Below, piece by piece: positions 45,000 through 57,091 of a DNA stretch of 64,000 nt. The stretch is taken from the NCBI GenBank assembly GCA_021209875.1, contig JAGYVD010000001.1:2294001-2358000 (forward strand). The letters are read 5' to 3'. How positions within the stretch are numbered: the stretch's first letter is position 1; each line of letters starts with the position of its first letter. Under the pieces are notes generated by a model. That model did not search any database. It worked only from the letters and a program-made list of their open reading frames with translations, and was not told the DNA's origin. A program made the translations under genes and the position numbers. The DNA comes from Rosellinia necatrix (taxonomy: Eukaryota; Ascomycota; Sordariomycetes; Xylariales; Xylariaceae).

Positions 45000-46160
45000 A
45001 TGGCTTCTGCTTCTTTCCGGGAGTCGATGAGCTCTTTGGGGTGGTCGCGCCGAGACCCCGATTACCCCGTCAACACAACGCAGCAGACCGGCCTCTTATC
45101 GTCCATCAAGTCGCTGAATCCTTTTGGGGACCGTGGCTATGTACAACTGCCTACCACTGAAGGCGCCGGTGCTCCCTTACCGGCAAGTAACCGTCGCGAC
45201 GAAGAGGAAGGCTGGTTTGTTTGTGAGTCCGCCTAGCCGCGTCTACGTCATCGAACGTTGAATGTGCCGAATGTTGTCAGAGGTGTGCCTGGTGGTTGTG
45301 CATGCGCATACACCGCACGCCATGTTTCATTGATGCACATGGTCAAAGACCCACCGGAGCTACGAATAGGCTGACCCAAGATCTCCGAATTCTGTCTAGT
45401 GAGCCGTTGGGACCGACTACTCATATTCGGAGCCTGTAATCTAGGTGCCCTCGCCTGTTTCGCACTCTGCTTCGCCCTCTGGCCGATCCTGATGACCAAG
45501 CCGCGCAAATTCGTGATTCTGTAAGGCCTAGGTTCTTTCATTGCCGTTATCCCAGCTGCTAGCCTCGGCTCTTGTGGTTCTGTTATCACCCCTCGACCAG
45601 TTGTTCTCGAGATATCGTACATATCTGCAAGAAGCCGCCTTTGCATAAGTATCATGTGGACCGGTGCAGCCACTGCCCCTGAATCTTGAAGCACTATTCA
45701 ATACCAGCCACTGAGTGCGACGTCATATGTTTCATGCCGTTTCTCCTTTCCCTCAGTGATTCGGACTACAATAAATTACTAACATCCTTATGTCTTCTCT
45801 AGTTGGTCATTCGGGTCGCTTCTCTTCATCTCCTCCTTTGGTGCGGTAATGGGACCTCGTATGTATGTGCAGCACCTTACATCTGGTTCCCGTCTTCCAT
45901 TTACTGCCGCCTATTTCGGATCTATCGCTCTTACTATATACTTCTCGGTTGGCGTGAGTAGACCCTTCCGGTGACCTGAATCCTCGAGCGGTAGCTGACG
46001 GACCCAGCTTCACAATACGATTTTGACCCTGATATCTGCACTTATTCAAATTGCGTGTCTTTTATGGTATTTAGTCAGTTATTTCCCTATGGGATCGAGT
46101 GGCCTACGGCTAGCCACTACATTTGGCGCCAGGCGAGCGGCCGCTTGGATGACTGGTTAA
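45000..46160 (+). CDS. SFT2: Vesicle transport protein SFT2
   Basis: Exons 45000-45222, 45400-45520, 45803-45953 and 46008-46160 (introns 177, 282 and 54 nt) give 215 aa, the usual fungal length. SFT2 is a four-span Golgi membrane protein that helps retrograde endosome-to-Golgi fusion and acts redundantly with GOT1 in yeast. A cytosolic N-terminus ending in GWFVLSRWDRLL leads into membrane segments: ACNLGALACFALCFALWPI, then a KPRKFVIL loop and SFGSLLFISSFGAVMG with PRMYVQHL. The last two segments are FTAAYFGSIALTIYFSVG and ILTLISALIQIACLLWYLVS, with YFPMGSSGLR near the end. All four segments and the family loops are present, and the phases close. Confidence 0.95.
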
Positions 46161-49100
46161 ACCCTGTACATAGCATGGCTACTACAAATATGTATCATTA
46201 TAGGCTTCTGGGAACGCTAGAGCCATGTGGTGTTTTGGTCTATCTTATATTTACATGACGACACTTGCGAGCGGACCTTGGTATCCGAGAAATTACGATT
46301 TTATGATGCGACGCGCATTCTTGCGGTCTTGAACCAATATATTACCTTGCCGAATTCGAATGTTAATAGTTCCTCCCAACGTCTACAGCCATTTGACAAC
46401 TAAATACTCCCAGCAACCTGATATCAAAGTTGGCAAATTATCGGCATTGAAAGACTGTACAACGCTAAGCACATCCCCGGATTTTGGATCGTACGTAGTA
46501 GATGCCAAAGGCCATAACACGAGGTGTTATCAATGACCTACCCTAGGGTTTACTATTTTTAATCTACTACGCTAAGAGCAGCAATCTTATGTGCTTGGGT
46601 ATATTTAGATTGGACGTCCGCCACATGAAAAATGACCGCCGAAATATAGATATTTAATTGTTCAGACATAACCTAACCAGCAAGGATTTCTTATTATCCG
46701 CTTTATATGACGATGTATCCAACAGATCTCGGCTTGTCTAAATGCGGCTTGGTTGAAATAGCCAGGCGAGTGAGCGACTATCGGGTAGGCCAAGCGATGC
46801 TTCCCATGACCCCCGGCTTCTAGAATAGGCTGTTGGCATAAGACCGTATCTGCTAGATGCTAAAATTGGAAGCCTCTGTTGCTGTCTTGTCGGAGCTGTC
46901 GGAGTTGGCTATATCAACTGTGGGGTGTATGTAACATACACTGGGCGTTATTGAATGAATTGGGCAACCTACCTACCTACATAGGTGGGTATTCCTAGGT
47001 AGGTATGCACCTAGATACCTAAGTTACCTACAGCAATACTGAAATACCTGGGTAGGTAGATAACCATTGCTATGTGTGCTGTAAACCCTGAATTTAGATG
47101 AGTAAGTAACAGGGATACTATATAGTAAAGCAACAGTTAAAAAGGCTGGTAACTATCCTCCCCTATGGGTATATATATGTTTGGCTAGCTGAGGTATAAA
47201 CAAATGGAAGGATAATATACCTACGTGGGCACTAAGTAGGGAGCGGCAGAATAAGTAAGTAGGCAAGTCCCTCTGGGTAAACCTAGCAGGTACACGGTTG
47301 ATACAGCTAAGGTCCTGTTAACTAGGTACCTGGATTGACCAAAGAGTACATCAAAGATACTAACCTGCCGATTCAAAATATTTGCCTGATTGGGTCTAGC
47401 TTCCGTTGCCATAGCCGTAGCTACCGTGTATTTAGCCAGGTTCTCTTCACTTTTGTGATTTAAGTTCAGCTGCTGTGTCTTTTAGCACGCCATGATGCTA
47501 CACATAACAATGCATAATGACGAAGCAATCCTCAGTCATGGCTGCCGTAAGACTTAACAATTCTGCATACCTATTGTTTATACATGGCTGTTAATTGAAC
47601 ATGAGCTGTGATGCTGCCACTGTTTTTTCTTATCAACAGCATGTCTATCAATAATACTTTCCCCTCCTATTTCTATAACTTAGCTGATAGAGGAGCCCAC
47701 TGATTGCCTGACAGCCTAGCTAGGTATGTGCTATATTATATATGTTAGGGAGGTACCTAGTTCCCAACCTAGGTACCTACTACTTATAGGTAAGTACCGC
47801 TTCAGCAGGTGTTCTAGTATTATATAGGCATTAACATACTTAGTTATGTATATACTTATCGGTGTTACTGGTACTACTGGTACTACTAGGCATGAAACAA
47901 ATACTTACAGGTGGACAACATTATAGCATGATTCATAACACTCCACTAAGGTCCATACCTAAGTTACCCAGGTAGGTAAGGTTCACTGCACATGTGTAGC
48001 TAGGGGTAGGTAGACTCAGGCATACTAGGGAGCACTCCACTAGGTCCCTGATAGGTCATCCTTATATAGATATATAAAATTGCATAAAGAAGGAAAGGCA
48101 GGGGGGGGAAAGATAAAAAGAAAGAAAGAAGAAGAAGAAGAAGCAGGATATTTTTGGGCTTGCTGGCAACTTGACTATTTAGTTTTAAAGTAGAGGAGGC
48201 AACCCTAATCAATCAAGAAGGCCCAGGTTCATGGACCCGATCCTTCCATGCCAAAAGCCTCCAATAAGAGCACAGGAATTTCACCAGACACCAGGCCTGA
48301 ACATGCCATTACAGGTGCTACCCATCTGCCTCTAGTTGGTTATATAGTACATCCAATGTACTTAGATATAGGTAAGTTGTAATACTGTGAACCCAAGTAA
48401 TTTTTAAGTAGTTACCAGTTAGCACTAACGGATTTCATCCGAGGGAATTCCCTTAGATTGAAAAGAGGGGAGCAACACAATCAAGAGTCAGTGGGGTTCT
48501 TCTTCTGCCACCAAAACTGCGAAGGGCGGGGAGAGTGCATATGGATTTTAATTGTTTGCGAATCAATGGTGGCTAATCCAACGAACTCTCTTGCATCTAA
48601 GTTACAGGGTCCTCCTTAGATAAAAAAAAATTAATTTTTTTTTTCCTTGATTGTCCTTTGACAAGGAGCTTGAGCGAAAAAAAAGGGAACTTAATACACC
48701 TAGGCACACACATGCACTACCTAACCTAAGGTAGCATGTTGTAGGTAGATAGGTACCTTGGGTAGGGAGGCACACAAGCCCTTATTGTACACGTTTTAGT
48801 ATTTTCTTTTATTACTTCCTATTTACATTTTCTGCCCACTCCTGTTCACTACTACCAAATACAATCATCTCTGTCAATCTCACCTTCTGCCTCCTCAACC
48901 CTTCACCCGCCGACAACATTGAAACGCACAACGGCCCAACTTGTACTTAAATTGATGCTCTTGTGACGGAGGCTTGGTTGCAAGGTCTAGCATATAACTT
49001 ACTTTTGTCGTACTTCTTTCCTCAGAAAAACAAGTCTTTCTACCTACTGCTCAGCGGTCGATAGTTGCCTAGTTACCTACCTAGGGAATCTGGGTGGTCT

Positions 49101-50748
49101 TGACAAAGCTGTTCCACGCTAAAACCAGCATTAACCAGTCAACCAACCATCTGCCCACTAAGCTCTCTGGTAGGGTACCTACCTACCCAAATACAGTCTA
49201 CGGGTACCTTCACCTCTGCCGGTACCTGCCTACCTACCAACTAAGTAGCTAGCCCCGAGCAACAACACCTACTTCCTACCTGGGTTACTTACCGAACCTC
49301 AACCAAGCACAGGTAGGTAGGTACCTACTCTTTTTCTCTTCCTCGGGTCTATCACCCACGATAGTTCACCCACAAACTTTTGAAGATTCTCTAGTTATCT
49401 TTCTCTCTCTGTCTACCTCTCTCCCCTTCCCTCCCTCTACTACCAGCACTGGTATTATGTTTCATACCACCAGTCCTACTACGCCCTACCTATCATAACA
49501 TATCCTACTACATTTCTCTCTCTCTCTCTCTCTTGCACACACACACACACTGTACTTCCTGAACCAACCTGCTTTCAAGGTCTCCGTGCCCATTGGGGAA
49601 ATATCACTCCGCACAATAGAGCACGTTCCGATCGATCCCTCGGTCCAGACGGTCTCCCCTCCCAGAGACCCCCAAAGACCGGTCGGCCAAGGGCCTCGCT
49701 CGCTACCCTACCTACTTTGTTAATACCCCCAGGCGCGTAGGAGATCGGACGTCTAGGTCTCTACACAATCTGTTTGCCAGGTCAGTCAAATTGCGAGTTC
49801 ATTGTTACTATTATTGTTATTATTGCTATTATTGCTATTATTGCTATTGTTATATTATGGTGGCGTTGCGTGTGTCGAATTTGTACACATTGTCCTCCCC
49901 TCACCTTGTCTTGGTCTGCTTCATGACTTGCTGCGCCTGTTATCCTGGCTTAATTTACGGTTCGGCTCGGAATTTGTGCTTGGGTCTTGGTCTGTTCTGG
50001 CTCCATTTCTCCAGCACAGTCATCCTTTCGCATTAGTTGTTGAGCTGTCTCCTCTTTTATTTTACGACCTAATTTTTTTCCCTTTAATCCTCCCCATCCT
50101 CTTTCTGTGCCCACCCTTTCATTTTCGACATTGTCGCGGATGACCTGACGGATCCTAGGATTCTTCGACCACGGCGAACAGCCCCTCTGTTGTCGTCGTT
50201 TACCGCTCGTCGCCTATCTTAGGTCGAGCCTCATCGCGCGCCTGTATCCTTCTCCGTTAAGCTCGTCGAGGTGCATCTAGCCACTTCATTGCACCCCGCA
50301 TCTAGTCGAGATTTCGATTTTTTCCCCCGAACGATAGGCAATCCATCTCTGCCTAAGAGTTGTTTTTACTCTATCCTCCATTTCAAACACCCAACGATCA
50401 GCATTTAGTGATTGCCTAGCCCGGCCCCAGCCCGTGTTTCGGCATTGATCAATTTGTATCAGAAAGCAACTCTCCAGGACCTGCCCGTTTCTCATATCCG
50501 CTTCCTTGATTTGATAAACTCGCACGCCCCGGCTGCACGCAATCGCTCCGAAGCGTCAATACTTATCAATATTGCACTTCAGGTGCTCCAGGATTGGTTT
50601 AATTCCTGGTGTGTTGGTGGTAGTGGCCTGAGGGCTTCCTCGATCGAGGTACGCAACAGACCACACCTGCGAGCTGCGACCTCGCATTCATACCCAACAG
50701 GCAATCCAGACGCCCTTTCGTATCACATTTATACCAACCAAAAGAACC
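46161..50748. other. 4.6-kb gene-poor region, probably with a long leader of the La-domain gene
   Basis: This stretch has many TAGG/ACCT motifs (for example 46970-47060, 47720-47790, 47955-47985, 48715-48765, 49075-49330). A poly-A/poly-T inverted pair lies near 48625-48645, CT and CA microsatellites at 49516-49552, and a TAT/TTG-type repeat at 49803-49855. The last 1-1.5 kb is C/T-rich, like a long 5' leader. No protein-coding gene is recognised. Confidence 0.5.
49516..49552. repeat. (CT)n then (CA)n microsatellite
   Basis: A run of CT units is followed after TTG by a run of CA units. Confidence 0.9.
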
Positions 50749-53297
50749 ATGTCGACCTCGAGTTTCTCCTACGCACAGGCCGCAAAAGGCCAGCTCGCGA
50801 CTCAAGCAACAACATCGCAACACAGCCCTAGCCAAAGTCAAACACCATCCGTCACCGGCAACCCCAGCCGTGATGCCAACACCACAAACGCTAGTACCCG
50901 AGATCACTCTGTTGCTGTGTCAGCCTCTTCGAACGATGTTGATTCCCGCAGTACTCGAAGCACATCCGCAAAACCCGAGATTTATCTACTAAATGGTGCC
51001 GATATGAACCAAGATGAAGCCAACGCTGCGGCCTCGGTCGCGGGCTCCGTCAGTTCATCCAAGGCTGGAGCAGAAATGTCATCCGTGGATGGCGCAACCA
51101 AAAGCACGGAGCCGCGGGGACGCCCGATAAACATGGGCTCCGACACCAGCGAACACCACGAGGGCAAGAAGGGTAGGAAGCCTAAGAAAGGCAAATCTAC
51201 CGATAAGGATGCAGAGACTGGACAGGGATCGGAGAAAGAAAGCCCACCGCCCAAAGTTGAGCTTTCCGAAGCACCCTTGCCCAGTGTCAATGTTTGGGTG
51301 CAACGGCAACAAGCGGCGAGGGTGAAAGCCGCCGATCAACCCGCGACTTCTGGAGTCAACCTAGCGCAAACATCCACCGACTCCAAAGCACGAGCTTACC
51401 AGAATGAAGCGGTGGATGGTAACAGGGTGTCATTCAATGGGAAACGCGGTTCGAGGGCCGACGGGGAGCCGTCGCGGGGCGGTACAAATCAGGGCCCGAA
51501 AAGGACGGCTCCCCGGGGCGCCAGGGCGCAGGAAAAGGAATTGGAGACAAATTTGCTTGCGAATAACCCTGCCTCATGGCCAACACCGGAAACAGCAGCC
51601 GTAAATCTGAAGGCCCAACCACAGGGTCAACCGGAAAAGGAGGATAAGGAGGAGGTTGGTGTAGCAAAGCCGAAACAGAAGAAAGAATGGGTTCAACTGC
51701 CCGATTTCGTGCCGACCGTTAAGTTTGCGACGGCTATGCCTATCCGGGCCCCGCGTGGTGGTCGTACTGGTGGTTCTCGTGGTGGACGAGATCCTGCCAC
51801 GAACCAACACACCACACCCAACCCCACCGGTAAGAGCCCATTTCTTCCCCTATTCCGTTTTACAGCTGCTGATATTCTCCAGACCGAACCCAAGACGCTA
51901 ATACAGGCACCCGTACAAACTCGGGACCTAAGCGTTCTGCAGTAGAAGGCTCTGGTGCCCGAGAAAGTCGGAAGAACATAACACATACAGAGCACTCGCG
52001 GCCAGCGAAGGAATCAATATCGGTATGACGTTACAAGATGAAACAATTTATCTGGTTGCATATCTAACTAATTATATCAAAGGACAACACCAATGGCGAA
52101 ACCAGGTCAATTCAAACTGGAGTGGTCAATGGTACGAATCATGAACAGCCTGGAGACACTATTTCAAGCCACCCTGGAGAGAATATCAAGGCCTCCGACC
52201 TTCAAAAGGATATCAGATCTCAGAATAATAGAGAGGCTCACCCCCAGCCCCAAAATGGTACGAACCATCGAAGTAGTGAGAGACCAAGGGCCGGCGGTCG
52301 TGGCCGTGGTGGTTTTAACCAAAACAACTCTAATGGCATGTCGCATTACTCGCAAAATCCATATCCGACTCAGCACCAAGCATATCAATTTCAACCTAAT
52401 GGATCTCGCCACATGGCCCATTATGGTCCAGGCTATCAGCCGATACCCTATTCGTTCCCCACCCAGCCAGGGCCAGGTCAACGAAAGTCTTCAAATGCCA
52501 ATCGCAGACAAGGCAACGGCAGAGTCCCAACCATAGCACCTATGAATGTGTCCTATGATGGCAACATGTACCCTCCTAGTAATGGAGTGTATCCATACGA
52601 GTCTAGTAATCTGCTCCAGCTTGCTCAGACGCAAGTTGAATACTACTTCTCTGTCGATAATTGTGTCAAGGACTGGTTTCTGCGGACGCACATGGACAGT
52701 CAGGGCTTTGTGCCTCTCCATTTCATCGCTTCGTTCAACCGAATGCGTGAGCTACTAGTTGATCACAGTATTCTTCGTCAGGCTTGCATGGACTCGACAG
52801 TGCTTGAGCTAGTCATGGGCGGTGATGGCGTTGAGCGAGTACGAGGCAGAGAAGGGTGGGAAAAATGGGTGATATCAGATAAAAACCTAAGAGATCCTTC
52901 AGCACGACACGACGGGCCCTCAACGTGGCAGCCGTTCGGTAATGGGTTCCAGCATCCTATGATGTCTCCTCACTATCCAGTTGAAGCAGGCCCAGTTTTC
53001 TCACCTACGGGTGAGCACGGCTTCGCGCATTATGCGAATAGCAACTACGGAATGCAATCTTTAAATGCACCCGCCATGAATGGCCATGCTCGCCCACATG
53101 AGTCTCAACTTTCTGCTACTGTCCCGGAATTCTCGCCGTCGGCGAACTCTGCACTTAATGGCTTCAAGTCTGCCTCTCAAAATGGCAGTGAGGACGCGAA
53201 AATACAGGCCGACAAAGGACTAAATGGGGTTGCCTTGGTTCATGAAAAACCTATCGCTAATGGCGTGAGTTCTGCACATGCGATCGAAGGGCATTAA
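50749..53297 (+). CDS. La-type HTH domain RNA-binding protein (SRO9/SLF1-like)
   Basis: Exons 50749-51829, 51883-52022 and 52083-53297 (introns 53 and 60 nt) give 811 aa. The N-terminal half is disordered: Ser/Thr/Ala-rich, then Lys-rich (GKKGRKPKKGKSTDKD), with RGG-like patches (APRGGRTGGSRGGRD and later RAGGRGRGGFNQNN). The La motif lies at about residues 580-670: LLQLAQTQVEYYFSVDNCVK, then FLRTHMDSQGFVPLHFIASF and MRELLVDHSILRQAC. Proteins with this domain order (yeast Sro9 and Slf1, animal LARP1/4 groups) bind mRNA 3' regions or polysomes and modulate translation and stability. No RRM follows the La motif, unlike genuine La protein, which supports the Sro9/LARP type. The leader is long. 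Confidence 0.93.
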
Positions 53298-55624
53298 CCC
53301 AGCCAATACCTACATGCTCGAGCTAATATCGAGTCACTACCGTGCTTATGACCACGGCGAAGGCAGAAATCTGCGATGGAAATCCTATCCACATACAATG
53401 CAGTAACCAGCCAGGCTTTCTTTGTGTCTATGTTAATCGGAGACAATCTAAGCCCCAGACAAATCATTCATACAGCGCTCTCAAAGGCTGGATACTATGG
53501 CGCCAAGTCAGCCCCTGAACCGACTGACTTTTTTCTTTAGCCAAACATTGCCCCAGGCTTACAAAATGTTCGACATGCCCGAGGGTCCTAATTCCTGGCG
53601 ATGCTGAAGGTCTCAATCCTGTATTGTGGGCCAGGTGCGACTCGATCAGAGAGCGCAAAATTTATCTCATATGTTGCCAGCAAGCCCTAGGTGTTAATGT
53701 ATGTGGCTTGTAAGCAATCAGCTAAGGCATTGTGATGGCATCACCCAATGGACGACGTGGGTGGACATATTGCGTGCTGAGCGAAGTTGAACAGGGTGAC
53801 AGCTTTAGCTTTTCGGTCTCCATGCCTCTTGTCACCCCCGCTCCCGTTTTTTTCCTTGTCTTTTTTTCCTTCGGCCTCTTGAATTGAATTTTGGGGTGGG
53901 TTTCGCTCAGGAGGTGACCTCCATGTGAGCAGATAAAGTGCCCCTGGGCGCCATTTCGTGTCTGCTATGTCTCTTTTGCCATGATAATGAGACGCGGAAA
54001 TCTGCTGAGGTCACATGAATGGGCATGTGCAATAGGGATCAAACCTTGAGATTTGGTTGTCACCATCCTGGATGTTGGTCGCGGTAGAAGTGGCATGTAG
54101 CCAATCTGCCGGCATGATGCCACCTGCAATCATCCACCACTAGACAAAAAGGGCCTACTATGAATTTTTCACATTTGCATCTCTGCGAGGCTGGCGGGAA
54201 CTTCGATTCACATCACGGCGCCACGGCACAGGGAAGGCACTACCTATTAGACTTTGATGTTGGGAGGGAAAAGCAAAAAGTACGACCTGCAACGTGTATG
54301 CGGGTATGATGATTGTACTATTACTTGATGGAACAAAAAGAGAAAAGAAAACAGGAGAAAAAAACCTAAAAAGAACCTGGGTGAGATTGGGTCCTGACTG
54401 CTATTTGCTCGAAACGTTTTGTCCTTCGAAACGTTTTGCCAAGTTTTGCCGGTGGGCTATAATCAAGAACTGTCATTCATGAAGGTAGTTCAGTGGGTTT
54501 GCCGTTTTCACCAACAGGTTTGTAATGGAAACTTCGCGGCTAAGATTATAGCAAAAGGAGAAAGACGAGTAGGAGACAGAGGAAGGCAATAAAGGGATGG
54601 TTTATCCTGTTTCATCTTAGAGAGTGGTGTAAGAAGAGACACAGTAAAGATAGTACCCGACTACCTGCCAAGCGAGTGATAGTCTTGATGATATCTCGCA
54701 GCAACTCCGAGTGTTGTGGCATGGCTGATAATGGCCATATCAGTACGCAATGTCAAACCCATGGTAACAAATCCGTAGCAGATAAGGCCCAAAACAGACT
54801 GCTCATAGATGAACTTGCCGACTTATTTGCGTATCTTAGCTAGAGGAAGGAGCCTGAGGCGAGGGCGCGCCAACTAGAAGGCTCGGTCATATAAGCAAAC
54901 GATGGAGTGATGTTAAGTAGATTATCGGAGGTCGGGCTCTCACTCATACCCAATGCATACTGTCTAGAATATGCCTTCAGTGCCCAACTCTATGGCCATA
55001 CAAGGAGGGACGGGCTGGTTGTTATGTGTGGCTGGTGCAAATCATCCCACTGCGCGTGTCGCTGCACCACATAACAAAACAAATCACCTCCACGTTGAAG
55101 GGTGGTGGTGCTGCTTCCTATGAGCTGTCGGGCGACGTGTAGCAGCAACAACAACATGTGGTGGCAATATGCATTATGATGGGATGGCTGACGTGCATGC
55201 CTTGCTCAGGCAATGCCAGGCTGAACGGCTGATCCTTCTCTCAAGACTGAGAACCGACATCGATGCAGATTGCTAAGATAGCGTAGCCCTGGGGCCAAGG
55301 CCTGGGGGGGAAGGGGGTTGAGGCCATCTTATTATTGGGTACCGATGGGCCTGCAGGGCTGTTGGCGTCGAGGGTATGTATCTGACCACATGCTCACTTT
55401 CATCTAGGTGCATAACATACATGCATGTCTCCCTCTGCTCTCGGTGGCCAGGCAGGCTAGGCCACCTCGGGATGGTAGTTAACGACAGTGGTGAAGCGAG
55501 GAGGCTATGCAGGTAAGATGGTGATGCAGAACCCCCAAACTCCCTCCATAGGCATTTGCTGCGCTGGGTATCAGGATATCGCAGACTTTGGCGGCGGACA
55601 AGTTTCCATGATAAATACATAGCG

Positions 55625-55660
55625 AAATACATGGCAAAATACATGGCAAAATACATGGTA
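55625..55660. repeat. 11-nt tandem repeat
   Basis: Three to four copies of AAATACATGGC occur head to tail. Confidence 0.85.
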
Positions 55661-56693
55661 CATATAGTTAATCATTCCACACACAACCCCCAATGTCGGC
55701 CGCACGGCTGGCTGCAAAGGTTGTGCGAAGATATATACACAAGTGTGCTGCAGGCTGAATTGCAGGGGACTCGATTAAGCTTGGACGGGAAAAAGAGGGT
55801 GTACAAGTAGCTATCGGCAAGTAAGATGACCAGAACAGCGCTGAGGCAGTTCGGGCAGCTCGGGCAGCTCGGGCGAGTGCACATGTGCATTTAGTTTTGC
55901 GTACCCGCGTCTCGTCTCGCCCGACTGATAAGAGACGGGCGAGACTGATAAGAGAATGAAGAGAATGAAGGGGAAGGAGGGGTGGGGAGGGGAAAGGGGG
56001 ATGACGACGATTGGGCACAAAGGGAAGCTCCTCATCTCTTGTTGTTGTTCACATGGACATGGACGCCTGTTTTACCCCCATGCCGTAAGTAGGACTACGG
56101 GTTTTGGTGCCCAGCCATAGACAGTTTGTTTACCTTATGGACGGTCTATTCCACGGACGTTCTATTCCCTGAAGTGCAAAACATTTCCGTCCTTCGTAAT
56201 GTTGATACGTGATCTGCAGAGAGGAAGATACACAGTCCTACCTACAGTGTAGGCAGGCAGCCCGCCGCGTACGCTGGAAATGAAGAATATATGCTGTACA
56301 TCGGCTTCAGAGCACACAGCCTGACACAGTTGTGGTGCACCGGTGAAATGCCCATGTCATCGGCCATTATGGATCTAGTAACTAGGTACCTATAATACAT
56401 ACCTATACTTGGTGCCTATCTAAGGTACCTACTATGTAGGTAGCTAGGTAGGTTACACACTAGAACGTGTGACGCACTGCCACAGTGGACAAAATCTACT
56501 TCTGTCATGACGTCATTGCGGCCTATCCGTCTAGGCTCTGCCCAGACCTTGCCCAAAACTCGGCGGGGGTCCTGCTCCTCCCCCCTCCCCCGTCTACAAG
56601 TACAGTCTGTGCTACGGTAGATAGGACGACGTAGGTTGGACCCCTGCCCAGCTGCATCACCTCATCACCAAAAACCACACCACCTCCACCATC

Positions 56694-56735
56694 TAACTAC
56701 CTAACTACCTAACTACCTAACCACCTAACCATCCG
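56694..56735. repeat. CTAACTAC / CTAACCAC repeat
   Basis: Four to five 8-nt units of TAACTACC grade into CTAACCAC. This is another form of the ACCT motif family seen across the window. Confidence 0.85.
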
Positions 56736-57091
56736 TCATTGACAACCACCCTAACCACCCGGTACTCAGGTAACAAACAGCCCCCCGGCCTCCACCCCCC
56801 TTCCCCGGACAAACCCTATGCCAGCAAACCGACCGCCCAACACCCACTGTACAGTAGTAGGGAGTTGACTTACGGCAAGTCCAAGTTCTCCCTCCCCGGT
56901 TAGTTATATCCCCGCACCCCCATCCCCTTCGTTTTGTTTCCAAAACCTTACTTGTATCCCACCTTACACAAACTCAACCACTACGTCAGGTCTGCCCTAC
57001 CGAGAGTTCCCCGAGCCAGGCGCATCCTCCGCAGGCAAACAAAACAAATAGCCAAAGTAGGTGTGTTGCCGTTGTCGTCGTTGCCGTTGCT

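Larger units (their letters stand above)
53298..57091. other. 3.8-kb gene-poor region
   Basis: This contains the 3' flank of the La-domain gene and the promoter of the RS-rich gene. I see an ATACATGGCAAA repeat (55625-55660), TAGG motifs near 56380-56455 and a CTAACTAC repeat (56694-56735). Short open frames have no recognisable family, and no gene is supported. Confidence 0.5.
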
